In this document: positions 32,414 through 43,502 of the stretch, one piece after another
How positions within the stretch are numbered: position 1 is the first letter of the stretch
Layout of the letters: the number at the start of each line of letters is the position of its first letter
Assembly (NCBI RefSeq): GCF_016802725.1
Contig: NC_052670.1
Location: 16,459,641-16,523,640 of the forward strand
Length of the DNA: 64,000 nucleotides
Direction: 5' to 3'
Origin: Solenopsis invicta
Lineage: Eukaryota > Arthropoda > Insecta > Hymenoptera > Formicidae
Position numbers and translations under genes: made by a program
Notes under the pieces: model-generated
Database searches by the model: none
Seen by the model: the letters and a program-made list of their open reading frames with translations, nothing else
Told to the model about the DNA's origin: nothing

Positions 32414-32532
32414 ATTTCGACTATTCTATGCAGTCCAACGGCTGAGCATGAGATCTAACATAACTCGAGCAATACGATACAGCGTTGAGTTGTCATGAAT
32501 CATAAAGGTACTAAAGAGAGTTACGCCTAACA

Positions 32533-32652
32533 CCTGATTAAAAAGACTGACAGAAAGTATCAGAAACTTGATTCAAAACAATAGAATTCTATCGTTTTAA
32601 ATCAAGTTTCTGACACTTTCTATCGTTTTCTATCGGTTTTTTTTTATCAGGG
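32533..32652. mobile_element. Palindromic MITE in the right P-type inverted repeat
   Basis: Ends resemble CCTGATTAAAAAG and its inverse (TTTTTATCAGG). The core is a palindrome with arms of about 35 bases (AAACTTGATT, ACAATAGAATTCTATCG) centred near 32585. It is absent from the left inverted repeat of the same transposon, so it is a later insertion. Confidence 0.6.
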
Positions 32653-32708
32653 ACATTTTTCAGTCTTAGTGGAAACCAACTCAACTTGGGCTATCGTAAA
32701 TACCCTTT

Positions 32709-32990
32709 GTTGAATATCCATATAGAGAATATTACTTGAAAGAAATTGTAACATATCATCACTCTTCTGAGATCAAAGTGCTTTCGATTTTTTATTAGTT
32801 TTGGTCCCAAAATCTTAGCGAAATAGGCGTAGAACAAGCATATCGCTAATGTAGGGAATGGGCCGCTCATCATCGGTCAATCATTGACTTTCGGATTGCT
32901 TTTATTGTCCATTAGGTCTCGATAACCATTGTAAACTATTTGTACTAATTGCGCCATCTAAAATCAAAGTACTTTGTCATTGTTTTGTTA
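32709..32990. other. AT-rich sequence, no gene seen
   Basis: Nothing recognised between the P-type relic and the gypsy fragment. Confidence 0.4.
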
Positions 32991-32994
32991 CTTC

Positions 32995-33228
32995 AATCTT
33001 GTTAATTATCCTTTTCCACTAATCAAGGATCAATTGGATATGTTAAAAGGTAAATGTTATTACAGTACGTTAAATTTAAAAGACGGGTTTAACCAAGTCG
33101 CCATCGCGCTTGATTCTACTAAATATACCTTATTTGTAACTCCTATGGGTCAATTCGAATACTTACGAATATCATTTGGCTTAAAAATTGGTCCGCAAAA
33201 ATTCCAAAGATTTCTTAACGTATAACTT
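32995..33228 (+). pseudogene. Gypsy-type reverse transcriptase fragment
   Basis: About 75 residues of a Ty3/gypsy RT palm: NYPFPLIKDQLD, the first catalytic aspartate region (STLNLKDGFNQV; family DLxxGYHQ, here with D), TLFVTPMGQFEYLRISFGL and the QRF block. The YxDD motif and all other domains are missing on both sides. An isolated scrap. Confidence 0.85.
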
Positions 33229-33782
33229 TAAATTTTTTATTCCAGGGAACAGTGTTTATAGGTACAGATTTTCTACACATACGCACACAAGTATATTGGA
33301 AACGTAAACGCTTGTCTATTTGATTTTAATTCGCTATTTTTGCAAGAATTTCTGATGAAAATATGAAGACTTCGGTAAATATTTCTGATCGATAAATTTC
33401 AGATTGAAATGGACATCTGTTATTTATATCTTATACTTTTCATCATAAATCAGGATTTTTAAAATATCAAAGCATAAGCGTTATGGAAAGTTCCTACATC
33501 TTTATTGAGCTGTTCTTAGAGCCTTTTTCGTATTTTTTGCAACTCAAACCGAATACGTTTAAAATGGTCATTACAGTATGTATCGTCCGAAGAATAATAT
33601 TTTTAATGAAATAATGCGCATGCTACATATTCGATATTTTTAAAATGCTGATTTATGATGGAAGCTAAATAATTAGCGTGCTAAATAATTAGCAATATTA
33701 ATAATACTTATTAGAAGTTTTTAAATCAGAGTTAGGTCATAAGTGTCCATTTCTATTCATACAGATTAACTTTGATCTTACA
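33229..33782. other. AT-rich sequence, no gene seen
   Basis: No coding region. Just before 33783 there is an 18-base tandem duplication (GATCTTACAAGGAAACAT and GATCTTACAAGGAAACAC). The stretch 33745-33782 is mirrored at about 37670-37710, so the inverted repeat continues outside the foldback ends. Confidence 0.45.
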
Positions 33783-35054
33783 AGGAAACATGATCTTACA
33801 AGGAAACACAAGGAAGTGTCCGCCTAAGATTAAAACGAGCTTTTAATATGTTGTAGTACAGATAAAAATAAGAAACACGTATTTTTTTATACGTGCCCAT
33901 ACGCACTTTAAGGGGGTGAAATACCCCTTTGAAGAAAATTGTTTTTTTCCTTTCAAAGCTTATACCGTCGAAACTATAAGAGATAGAAAAAAATATTTTA
34001 AATGAAAGTTGAATGGCTCAAAGAGTAATTTATAACAGCAAGAAAAAAATTAAAAAAATTTTTTTTTAAATACTTTTCCCCACCACTTACTTATTTTTTT
34101 CAAAATTTTTATTTTTTTTATAAGCAAAATATAGCTTATTTTATTACAAATTCAACGGTATATAATAAAGTTACGATACAACGTTCCTATTTTCTAAAAA
34201 TAATTAAAAACCTCTATACGCACGGTACGCGCACCCGTCCGCGCGTTTGTGCGCTACGAAAGTGACTCCCTCCGATTTCGACGTGCCTTTAACATGTTGT
34301 ACAGATTAAAATAAGGAGCACGTATTTTTTTACACGTGCCCTAAAACACTTTTAGGGGTGAAACACCCCTTTGAAGAAAATCGGGTTTTTTTCTTTTGAA
34401 GCGTGTATCGTCGAAATTATAAGAGATAGAGAAAAATGTTCTCAATGAAAGTTGAATGCGTGTTTTTCTCGCATAAGATGACAAAAACATTTTGAGGACA
34501 GTCTGTATCTAACATGAAAACGCAGACATCAAGAAAAACATTTACTACAAAATAAAACGACACTACACTAAAGAATAACAACAATTACGATGTTGTAAGA
34601 CATTAATTTTTTGTTTAGAAAATAATATGTAATTAATATAAGTTAAACATTTATTTACTGGTCAACATGATTCGATTAGAATATTTGTTCTCTTCAACAT
34701 TTTACAGATAAGGAGACTTGGATTACAAAAAATTATTACTCACACATTCCATACCTTCACTATCTAACGCCAGCTCATCAACTAACAACAAGAAAACTAA
34801 CATGAAACTAATTAAAAAATTAGTTAGATATTTCATCTTTTAAATTGCATTTAGACAATTCAATTAATGTGTTTATTAAATTCAATTAGTGTAGAAATAT
34901 GCATAACCACGCTACTTGCGCGTGCTCATTTCCTTACATACGTAACTCTTGAATCTACACATGTCAATACTGCCGAGACGTAAACATTCTATTTCAAGAT
35001 TGGAAATTATACTTTAGAGTTTAATCTTTCACGTATCGACACTATTGATCTGTC

Positions 35055-36250
35055 TCGGCATTATAGATTTTATTTATATACGTTAGTAGCAATTTTCTGC
35101 AAGACTGCTGTAAATCTTGCAGCAGATTCTTGAAAGATTCTGCCAACAGGACGTTATGATCTGCTTCCTCATTCTGTTCAATTCTTTTGAAATATTCTGC
35201 AGTCAGATTTTTGCAAGAAACTTGCAAGAAACTTGCACATATCTCTGTTGGCAGATTCTTGCAAGAAACTTGAATGTATCTGCTGTAAATCTAGCAACAG
35301 TTTTTCAAGATATTTGCTACATACCCTAGTAGCAATTTTCTGCAAGACTGCTGTAAATCTTGCAGTAAATTCTTAAAGATTCTGCCAGTTAAATTCTTGC
35401 AAGAAATTTGTATATATATTTGCTGCATGATTTGTAAAATTCTTTCATCAGAATATTTTAGTATAGTCTTAAAATGGATTAAAAACAAATTAAATTTGAA
35501 TTAAACATCTCATTTATGTACAAGATTAGATAACAATACAAATTATTATTTACATGTAAAAATATAAAATTTTATGTGAAACAGCGTTCCACATACACGT
35601 CATGTTTAAAAAAAAATAAGAGCGAGTATTCGTCTCGAGATTACAACACAGAGCTCATAAAAATCTCATTGGAGTATGAGCTGAGAAGTCGGCCGCGGTG
35701 GCGCCTAGATATAACGCCTGTGGCCGCACTTGACTCACGAGAAGATCTTCCGCGGCGTGGCCACCTAGCGGTGGCAGCAGATCTTTCTGCTGCTGATTAA
35801 GCAGAATCTGTACAATACCTGCACAAGATCTGCGCGTCATTTCTGTTGTAAGAAACTTGCAGAAATCTGCAGATCATATTCGTGCAATATCTGTACAAGA
35901 TCTGCGTGCTATTTCTGTTGTAAGAAACTTACAGAAATCTGCAGATCATATTTGTGCAATATTTGCACAAGATCTGCGCGCTACTTCTGTTAAAAGAATT
36001 TTATGTCATTCTGCTGAAGAACTTTGCTAGACTGCTTACAGACTGTAGTTGCGGGAAGAATCTGCTTCAAGATAGCTCAATATCTGTACCAAGTTTCTGC
36101 AAGCAGTTCATATACAAGTACAGTGCACGAATATTGAAGCAGTCTGCTAGCAATTTGCCAGCATGGCTCTTTTGGGAATAATCTTCTGCACATCTGACTC
36201 AATTCTACTGCAATTAAATGCACGCAGATTCTGTCCTGCAGAAAATGCCA
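35055..36250. repeat. Degenerate TTCTTGCAAGAA / TCTGCAGATC repeat field
   Basis: The sequence repeats GATTCTTGCAAGAAACTTG and AATCTGCAGATCAT. One 72-base unit occurs about 2.3 times in tandem at 35822-35990 (CAAGATCTGCGCG... TGTAAGAAACTTGCAG). A ~100-base block with TAGTAGCAATTTTCTGCAAG occurs at about 35084 and 35327. The field is split by the unrelated repeat at 35484-35795. Not coding. Confidence 0.65.
35484..35795 (+). repeat. 312-base dispersed repeat with conserved GC-rich end, copy 1
   Basis: Closely related, inverted, to 61180-61497. Both have an AT-rich start, a GCGTTCCACA segment, then a GC-rich end with GTATTCGTCTCGAG, GGCGCCTAGATATAACGC and GTGGCCGCACT. The length and GC-rich 3' end suit a solo LTR. 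A short frame (LDIT-VAALDSRE) is conserved between copies, but one frame over 70 codons in two copies is weak evidence for coding. Confidence 0.6.
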
Positions 36251-36429
36251 GAAAATGCTATTAGGGTACTGAAATGTCTAGTCGTGAAAATATTTTCCTC
36301 GATAATGCAATTTTGAGGAAATTGCACATTTACATAACAATGTGTTCATTATATTCGAATTGCATTATTCATCTGAGCTTCGCCTTTGCAAGTCAGAACC
36401 TGAGAGTTGGAACTAATTATGATTAATGC

Positions 36430-36445
36430 GCGCGCGCGCGTGTGT

Positions 36446-36478
<33 letters not shown>
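36430..36478. repeat. (CG)n(TG)n microsatellite
   Basis: GCGCGCGCGCGCG followed by a (TG)n run in the centre of foldback copy B. Confidence 0.85.
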
Positions 36479-36480
<2 letters not shown>

Positions 36481-36720
36481 ATTGCTATTACGTTGTCTTT
36501 TATTTAATGCGACAAAAATGTATTAGTCAATTCAGTATATATTGAATTTAATTTGTCAAGCAAATGTAGAAAAATTATTAAAGTCAATTTTCTTATCGCG
36601 TGCACTTTGGGTTATTTCTTATCTTGAAATAGAATGTTTACGTCTCGGCAGTATTGACATGTATAAATTCAAGAGTTACGTTAATGTTTTTCTTGATGTC
36701 TGCGTTTTTATGTTAGACAC

Positions 36721-36863
36721 CTACAAGATCCGTTAGCGCATGTTGCAATAACCCACCAAACAATCATCTTGACTTATCTAACCCAACCAACGGAAGAACT
36801 CTAGTCATCGACCGCTGTAAGTGGTGGTGTGCTATCGGTCCCTTGTGCTATCGAAATCCGCCC
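36721..36863 (+). mobile_element. GATAGCGCAC MITE, copy 3
   Basis: 143 bases, the same length as copy 1, flanked by a perfect 9-base duplication GTTAGACAC (36712-36720 and 36864-36872). The foldback arm at about 63250-63270 (copy C) carries the uninterrupted site in inverse orientation. Confidence 0.8.
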
Positions 36864-37592
36864 GTTAGACACAGACTGTCCTCGAAATGTTTTTGTCATC
36901 TTATGCGAGAAAAACAAGCATTCAACTTTCATTGAGAACATTTTTTTCTATCTCTTATAATTTCGACGATACACGCTTCAAAAAAAAAAAAACCCGATTT
37001 TCTTCAAAGGGGTGTTTCACCCCTAAAAGTGTTTTAGGGCACGTGTAAAAAAATACGTGTCCCTTATTTTAATCTGTACAACATGTTAAAGGCACGTCGA
37101 AATCGGAGGGAGTCACTTCCATAGCGCACGAACACGTGGACGGGTGCGCGTACCGTGCGTATAGAGAGTTTTTTAATTATTTTTAGAAAATGGGAACGTT
37201 GTATTGTAACTTTATCATATACCGTTGAATTTGTAATAAAATAAGCTTTATTGTGCTTATAAAAAAAAATAAAAATTTTGAAAAAAATAAGTAAGTGGTG
37301 GGGGAAAGTAATAAAAAAAATAAAAAAAAAAATTTTTTTCCGCTATTATAAATTACTCTTCAAGCCCTTCAACTTTTATTTAAAACATTTTTTTCTATCT
37401 CTTATAATTTCGACGGTATACGCTTCGAAAGGAAAAAAAACAATTTTCTTCAAAGGGGTGTTTCACCCCCTTAAAGTGTGTATGGGCACGTATAAAAAAA
37501 TACGTGTTTTTTATTTTTATCTGTACTACAACATATTAAAAGCTTGTTTTAATCTGAGGCGGACACTTCCCTGTGTATCCTTGTTAGTTTAA

Positions 37593-37763
37593 TTTTCTCT
37601 CTCTTTTTCTAGTTCCAAGAATAATTCTAAAAATAGTTAGAAACAGATAAAAAATTTGTTAAACCAAAATTCAAAGTTAATCTATATTGATGGAAATGGA
37701 CAAAAAGCGTGTATTTTTCGAAATTCTGTATGCGAGAGAAATAAAGTCTATCTTATTGTATAT
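37593..37763. other. Spacer, no gene seen
   Basis: AT-rich. About 70 bases at 37595-37665 interrupt the outward continuation of the foldback symmetry. Confidence 0.4.
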
Positions 37764-38140
37764 AAACAGTAACGATCGTAAAAAATCTCTTTTTAGGTTA
37801 GGTTAGGTTTTTTTAAAACTCGTCTATGCATACAATGTACTATTTTTTCTTTTTTGTATTTATTATACATATATATTATAGACTTTTCAGTCAGAAATTA
37901 AACATAAGAATATGCATTTTTGCCAAAGACCTGCAAATGAGTTGAATACATATCTTATTGTTCCATTCAGATATGTATTCAACTCATTTGCTGGGCTTTG
38001 ACAAAAATGCATATTCTTATGGTTAATTTCTGACTGAAAAGTCTATAATATATATGTATAATAAATACAAAAAAGAAAAAACAGTACATTGTATGCATAA
38101 ACGAGTTTTAAAAAGAGATTTTTTACGATCGTTACTGTTT
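37764..38140. repeat. Large near-perfect hairpin with TTAGG units in one arm
   Basis: 37764-37955 pairs with 37969-38140 around a 13-base loop. The arms are near-perfect except that the left contains about 18 extra bases including three TTAGG units (37793-37807), the insect telomere repeat. Stem ends read AAACAGTAACGATCG and its inverse. No coding. Confidence 0.8.
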
Positions 38141-38640
38141 GGAGTCGGTCATAGTTTTAAGAGTCTTTACTAAATTGCTCTCAGTTTATATTATCTTACA
38201 ATTAACATTAGTTGTGTATGATAGTCGCGTGCTCAAATTGTGTTCGCGGCTACTTGACAGGTCGCTTTTGCCTGGTTACATCGTGATCGTTCCTTCCCGG
38301 CGTGTTCGCTCCGTTTTGACGAAAATTCTTGAGCGCGCGGGAATCGGGAAGAGCAGTCGCTCGAGGAATCCGATACGATTAACAGCGTATAACAAGTTAT
38401 TAAATTGAGTGAAATTATAGTCAGCTTCCGTTCACTAAAATCCGTATATCTTTATTTCTCTTTTTGTAATTCAATTTTCTGTCATCTCATTTATTATATT
38501 TCAATTTTCTTTAATAAATTAAATTTCACTCAGCAAATTCTCAGTTTACTAAATTTATTCATTGACATTAAGAACTTTATTTCGTGGCCGCCCCGCGAAC
38601 AGTTACCAAATAACTATAGGTAAAGCGTGGTGTCAGAGCA
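38141..38640 (+). other. LTR-like sequence with possible primer site
   Basis: GC-richer start (CGTGATCGTTCC, GGCGTGTTCGCTCCG), AT-rich 3' part with AATAAA near 38513, and at 38631 TGGTGTCAGAGCATCA, which looks like a TGG-type tRNA primer site after an LTR. There is no internal domain downstream and no second LTR. It may be a solo or truncated LTR. Confidence 0.35.
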
Positions 38641-39505
38641 TCAATTATTGCTTCTTTTAAGCATAAATTTATAACTTGTTTTGTATGAAAACCTTCAAGA
38701 AAACAACAAATATTAAACAAGCTTGCTATTGTAAAAATTTTAACAATTGTCACGCAAAAATGCAACATTATTCTTTTATCAAAATGCACGACAGATTTGA
38801 AGTTGATAACATTAATTATGTATGATTTTTATATATAATTATATAATATATAGTTATATACAAAAAACGCGTTCGTAGATAAGGCCGTGGAAGGGAAGCA
38901 TTTATTGCTTTAAGTTTAATAACTTTTTAACAAATGATCGGAAATTAATTTTTCAAGAAACGATTTAAACTAGAAACATACAGCTATAAGTTTAAATAAA
39001 TATTTTTTAAGATTTTTTTCTGTCGAATTACTTGGTTTTATATTTTAAAATTTATCATTTTTTAACCATTTTTCACGATTTTTTCAAAAGATTTTTCTTT
39101 ATAGTTTGCATAAAACGTTTTTGTAAGTTGCGAAAAAATATTTTTAGTATTGTGAAAGTATTTCTGTGTAATATGCCGTAAAGCTGATTTCGCTATCATT
39201 TATTCTTTAGCTAGAAAAAATTCATAAAGAAATCAAATTTGAAAAAAAAAACTGTTTTTGCGATTATTTAAAAAATGAAAGGTGATGGAAGAAAACGGAC
39301 AAGGTAGTCATTTTCAGCGCATCGAAATTCTATAAAAACATCTTTCAAATTACAAAGTACAAGACCTCCCTAAATTTTGTAGATCTGTGTAATTTATAAT
39401 GAAAATATTTTTTTTTACTTTCCTCTTTAACTACTATGAAATTAAATCGACTAAAACATAAATGCATAAAAAAGATTTTTTTTTAACTAAAAAGTTAGTC
39501 TTTAA
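38641..39505. other. AT-rich sequence, no gene seen
   Basis: No supported feature; poly(A) and poly(T) runs only. Confidence 0.4.
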
Positions 39506-39509
39506 ATAG

Positions 39510-39860
39510 AAATAAAGCTTGACGGTCGGTGTCTTAGGTCATGTCGCATTGACCCAACAAATTTGACATGGAGATGCCTTTGGGCGAGATTCGGGAAGAG
39601 GCCATTCATTGCCAAAGAATCTCAAAATCTTCAAGGATGCAAGGCACGAAATGACATACGACGTGAATGAGAAACCCAAGATTGTCATCTATTGGTTGGC
39701 GCAGGTGCTCAATCCAGACAAGCCCGTGAGAATCTCGAACGAGCATCAAGCATTTGACTGTTAATTGTGTGAGGCGTGCGATCGCGAAAAATATGATGAA
39801 ATGCGAATAGCAATCAATTTGATAAATATGTATCGCAAAACTTTGCAAAGTTTTTGTTTC
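39510..39860 (+). pseudogene. Nudix hydrolase relic, NUDT2/Ap4A hydrolase-like
   Basis: Remains of bis(5'-nucleosyl)-tetraphosphatase, which cleaves diadenosine tetraphosphate. A degraded Nudix box lies near 39567-39605 (D-M-E-M-P-L-G-E-I-R-E-E-A, where the family has xETALRETxEEAG). Phase-shifted after it come NLKIFKDARHEMTYDV and then KPKIVIYWLAQVLN and RISNEHQAFD, the block that follows the Nudix box in NUDT2 proteins. A stop follows (TGTTAA at about 39761), with LCEACDREKYDEM still visible beyond it. At least two frame breaks, no intron signals and no N-terminus. Probably a decayed (processed?) copy. The assignment rests on remembered motif order. Confidence 0.55.
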
Positions 39861-40390
39861 GAGAAAGGTATATTTTGTTTAATTAATTCCAATAATGTAA
39901 ATTTCTAAAAACATTCAATAACAAAAACAAATGTTATTTTTATTTGGAATTAATTTGAAAAGTGGTGTTGCTACATTTGTTGCTACATTCTAAATGTTAT
40001 GCCCCTTCTTTGGCTGAGCTTAAGAAGCTGGTCAAAGAAACATCGTTCGATTTGACAGAAGAAGCGTGGTCAGCTTTTGTTCTGTTTTGGGACGCGGAGC
40101 TGTCAAGAGATATTTGAATATTTCTGCTAACGATTTTCTTGTAAGCTATTAGATTAAAGTTAATGTTCTTTTTATAAAAGAATGTCTTTCCTTTTGTGTT
40201 GCAAAAACGAATGCCTGCGCGGGTGAACTGTGTGCTCGTGTCGTCAAATACAACAATATGTATCGCAAAACTTAGTAAAGTTTTTGTTTTGAGAGAGGTA
40301 TATTTTGTTTAATTAATTCCAATAATGTAAATTCCTGAAAATATTCAATGACAAATGTTATTTTTATTTGGAATTAATTTGAAAAATGTT
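39827..40390. repeat. 135-base direct repeat pair around a short coding-like stretch
   Basis: 39827-39965 and 40257-40390 are ~90% alike (AATATGTATCGCAAAACTT... TTTGGAATTAATTTGAAAA) and overlap the end of the Nudix relic, so part of its 3' region was duplicated. Between them, 39998-40117 reads as a 39-codon open stretch rich in Glu, Leu and Trp ending in TGA, possibly a fragment of another exon. Confidence 0.6.
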
Positions 40391-42241
40391 TGCTGCATTC
40401 CTGGAGTTCTAAACATAATATAACAGGAAAAGACTCACCTTGATAGCGCGCAAGCAGAAAAAGTTGCCTCGATTTTTGTGATTCGCAATGAAGAGGAGGT
40501 TCGCTGAATGAAGCTTCTTATCGATAGCTGCTATTTCTAAAGCAATGTCATAGTGATAGTTAAAAAAGGATGGAAGAGAAAAGAAGAAACAACATCATTT
40601 CTTTCAATTTGACAATTGCGAGTGACGCCCATCGTTAATTTAAGTCCTTAATGTTTCGAAAGTTCCACCAGCTGCCATCGGTAGTTTCTCTAGTATTCGA
40701 TCTCTATAATTTGCAATCATATAACAATAGGCAAGTTTTTTTAATTGAATTTCGCTGGTTGCCCGCGTACCAGTGAAGAGTGATTATGTGTAGCGGGAAA
40801 AACGTGATTAGGATTGCTGACGCAATCCTCTAATTGAGTTACATCTCGAATTAGCTATCACATTAAAACTTTGATTATATCTCAAATTTTACCTTCACAT
40901 TAAGACTTTGCTTGCATCTCGAATTTTACTTTCACATTTTATCGTTCATATACCCAGTATTCCGCTCCGTATCAACTGCATGTACTCCAAGAATTTATTA
41001 CAAAATCCATTGGCATTCTGGTCGTTTAGTCCTCAAACACTCACAAAGGAGGCTAGTGTCACTAACAGAAGAAGAAGAAGAAGAAGTTTCTTAATTTATC
41101 GATAGATCAATCGCATTATGCGTAGATGCAACTTTGCTTTGTGAATTAAGCCGCATTTGCATATAATTTGATTGATAAGTCGATGAATTTAAAAACTCTT
41201 CTAACATAACAGATCTGTCACAGATCTTTCAATATTATGTTTCAATATTTTTTTACTCGACTTTGCAATGACTCAAGTTCGTGCTCTACTTCGATTTTCA
41301 AAAATCAGAAATCACTCGTTTTAAAACTGTATTACAAGAGAAGTTTAATATAATTTGATCAAATGTATATACGGGATATAAAATATTGATTATAAGCAAA
41401 ATTATTCTAAAAATGAATATAAGTGTCATATTACCGTCTTCTCCTGTATTTATTTCATAAATTTATTATAGTAAAAATAATATTTATGTATATAAACTTA
41501 TTATAATCGAATTAACTTTATTATTAATTTTATAAATTTATTTATTAATAAAAAGTAATATTTATATATGGAAATTATTGAATAAAATTAATTTTTGAAT
41601 TTTTAATGTTTTTATATTATCAAAAAGTAAGTGTACAGAAATAATACTTTTATATTAAAAAAAAATATACAGAATGTTTAGTTTATATTATAAAATAAAA
41701 AAATAATTTAATAATTTTTTCTTTATGAAAAGTATAAAGCCCGAATTTTATTGTGATTTACAAATATATTAACAATATCATTTAAATCTAATTTTATCGT
41801 TTCTTTTATATAAACATGTAAAACATTTAAAGAATTTAAACAAAAATGCGTCATAGTACTTCGTAAATAAGTTAGAAATTTCCTTAAAGAAGAAAATTAA
41901 CGTTTGGCTGAATACGTAATTATAGGAATTGTTATTTATTTTAATGTTCTGACTTTTTTTTTGTTTACTGAGGAAGAGGAAAATCTTCGCAAGCCCACAT
42001 CTAGGACTGACGACGCAGCACGTCCAACAAGCGTTAACCGCTTTTGCTGGACCAGGTTTTTGCTGGACAATCCGAACTGCCTTTGTCTGACCAGGAGGGG
42101 AAGACGCCTTGGGGCTCGTACGCCAGGGTGTGAAGGATTCAATACGGATACATTGTCACGATTGTAACAGACATCGCCTACCTTCTCGCTATGCGTATAG
42201 TCACCGAATGATCGAATACCCCTGGACTAGGACTATCCATA
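40391..42241. other. AT-rich intergenic region
   Basis: No gene supported. It contains an (AGA)n run near 41069-41088 and, near 42040-42075, a short direct repeat of TTTTGCTGGACCAGG-type sequence. Confidence 0.4.
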
Positions 42242-42506
42242 GGCCATACCCAGGGAATAGAAAATTACTTTTTAAAAGTAACTCGTTACTCGTTACCGAA
42301 TCAAAAAAGTAACTAATTACCGTTATTTACTTTCAAAGTAACTTGTTACCGTTACCGTTACATAGAAAATGACAATTCTTTTCCCTTACTTTCTTTAATT
42401 TTAAAATTAAATCAGATTATATATAAAAATTTTTATTCTAAACCTACACTTCTTAAAATAAATAAAACTACAAAAATTATATAGGATTTTCTGGATAAAA
42501 TTTATA

Positions 42507-43047
42507 TAAGGTACCCTAGCCGAATAAGGCCCACCTAACTTATTTTATTTTTTATAAATTTTATTTACAAAGATATTGAAATGAACTAAATGAGAATAAA
42601 ATGTTTATTTCAACCACTTGCCAAAATAAAATTATCATTTATATAAAACATTTTTAAATTAACAAAAAAGAAATTTTTTTAAACTCTGACATTGGGCTTT
42701 ATTAAATTCTTGTGCTTTTAATAAGGCCCGAATTAAAAATAAATTGAAAATAACAAAGAATTAAACGTATTTTCCAACTCATTATTAAAATGATTATTAA
42801 TCACAATTACAAAATCCTTTAAGACCTATTTTACTGTAAAACATCACAATTATTTTTAATTTTGTCTATAATTAATATTTTAACTTTAAGAAATTCTGGC
42901 TATTTTAGTGCAGTTTTATCTTATGAAAAGTTAGCGTAATTGAAAACCATTATTCTTTGTCACATTGCAAGTCACATACATAATAAACAAATGGCAATAG
43001 CTATAACAATAAATGTATAAGTGGGCCTTATTTAATAATATATTATT
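42507..43047. mobile_element. GGCCTTATT-family TIR element, copy 2, truncated
   Basis: Inverse of about 655-1172, starting AAGGTACCCTAGCCGAATAA and ending near GTGGGCCTTATTTAATAATA. The other terminus seen at 286-340 is missing. Nested inside the hAT-like element. Confidence 0.65.
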
Positions 43048-43205
43048 TATAAAAAAGTATACTGAAAATTTATTAAACATAAACTCAATAAATTTTTTAA
43101 CAATATTTTTAATAGGAAGTTAATTTTATAAAGATTAATTATGTCACAAAAGTTTGACTTCTGTCTAAAGGTTTTATTTTGTAATGTAATATAAAAGTAA
43201 AATCA

Positions 43206-43502
43206 TTGAAGTTTTATTTTAGTATTACATTTTTATCGGTATTAATTTATTATCTATATTTAACAAAAGTTAGTACTCCATTATGTTATCTTGTAGATGA
43301 TTTCTTGGAATGTGATAGTACAGAATTATCTATACTAAGTAATCTTTCAACTGATACACTGCTGGGTAACGCCGTATTCAATTTAATGAATACTTTCTTT
43401 AAATTGGGAAAATTCTTTAATAATTTGACGTCAAATCTTTTTGATTTTAAAAATCGTTGCAGTTCTTTTTATCTAGATTCAGAAGCTGATTTTGATCAAT
43501 AA
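43206..43502 (+). other. Unrecognised 98-codon frame
   Basis: Open frame with a hydrophobic N-terminus and an acidic, Asn/Phe-rich remainder, starting at a TTG codon after TTTTAG-like sequence. I recognise no domain. It could be a residual transposon exon or chance in AT-rich DNA. Confidence 0.2.

Larger units (their letters stand above)
24632..32708 (-). mobile_element. P-type DNA transposon relic split by a copia element
   Basis: Inverted repeats of about 150 bases or more bound the unit: 24632-24808 and 32435-32708. Shared blocks include TTTACGATAACCCAGGTTGA (left; diverged on the right), AGTACCTTTATGATTCATGA and CAACGCTGTATCGTATTG. The left end has a tandem duplication of GGGTGTTTACGATAACCCAGG. 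The right repeat carries an extra ~120-base palindromic insertion. Without the copia element the unit would be about 1.28 kb. Transposase remains lie on both sides of the copia. Confidence 0.7.
33783..37592. mobile_element. Long inverted-repeat (foldback) element, copy B
   Basis: Arms of about 1-1.2 kb: left about 33783-34990, right about 36590-37592. Ends read AAGGAAACACAAGGAAGTGT on the left and the inverse of AAGGATACACAGGGAAGTGT on the right. Each arm has two tandem starts of the ~450-base unit (about 33840 and 34286; inverted near 37090 and 37540), each with ACACGTATTTTTTTA and GGGGTGAAACACCCCTTTGA. The 1.6-kb centre contains the GCAAGAA/TCTGCAGATC minisatellite region, a solo-LTR-like repeat and a microsatellite. 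A MITE sits in the right arm at 36721-36863. No transposase. Confidence 0.75.

Noticed and set aside
35055..36250. CRISPR-like array of TTCTGCAGATC repeats
   Set aside because: Repeats are degenerate, of mixed period, without uniform spacers, and the genome is eukaryotic.
37793..37807. True telomere
   Set aside because: Only three TTAGG units, inside a hairpin, with unique repeats on both sides.
38139..38408. 89-codon plus-strand frame
   Set aside because: It starts at a non-ATG codon at the edge of a hairpin, runs through LTR-like sequence and has no recognisable motif.
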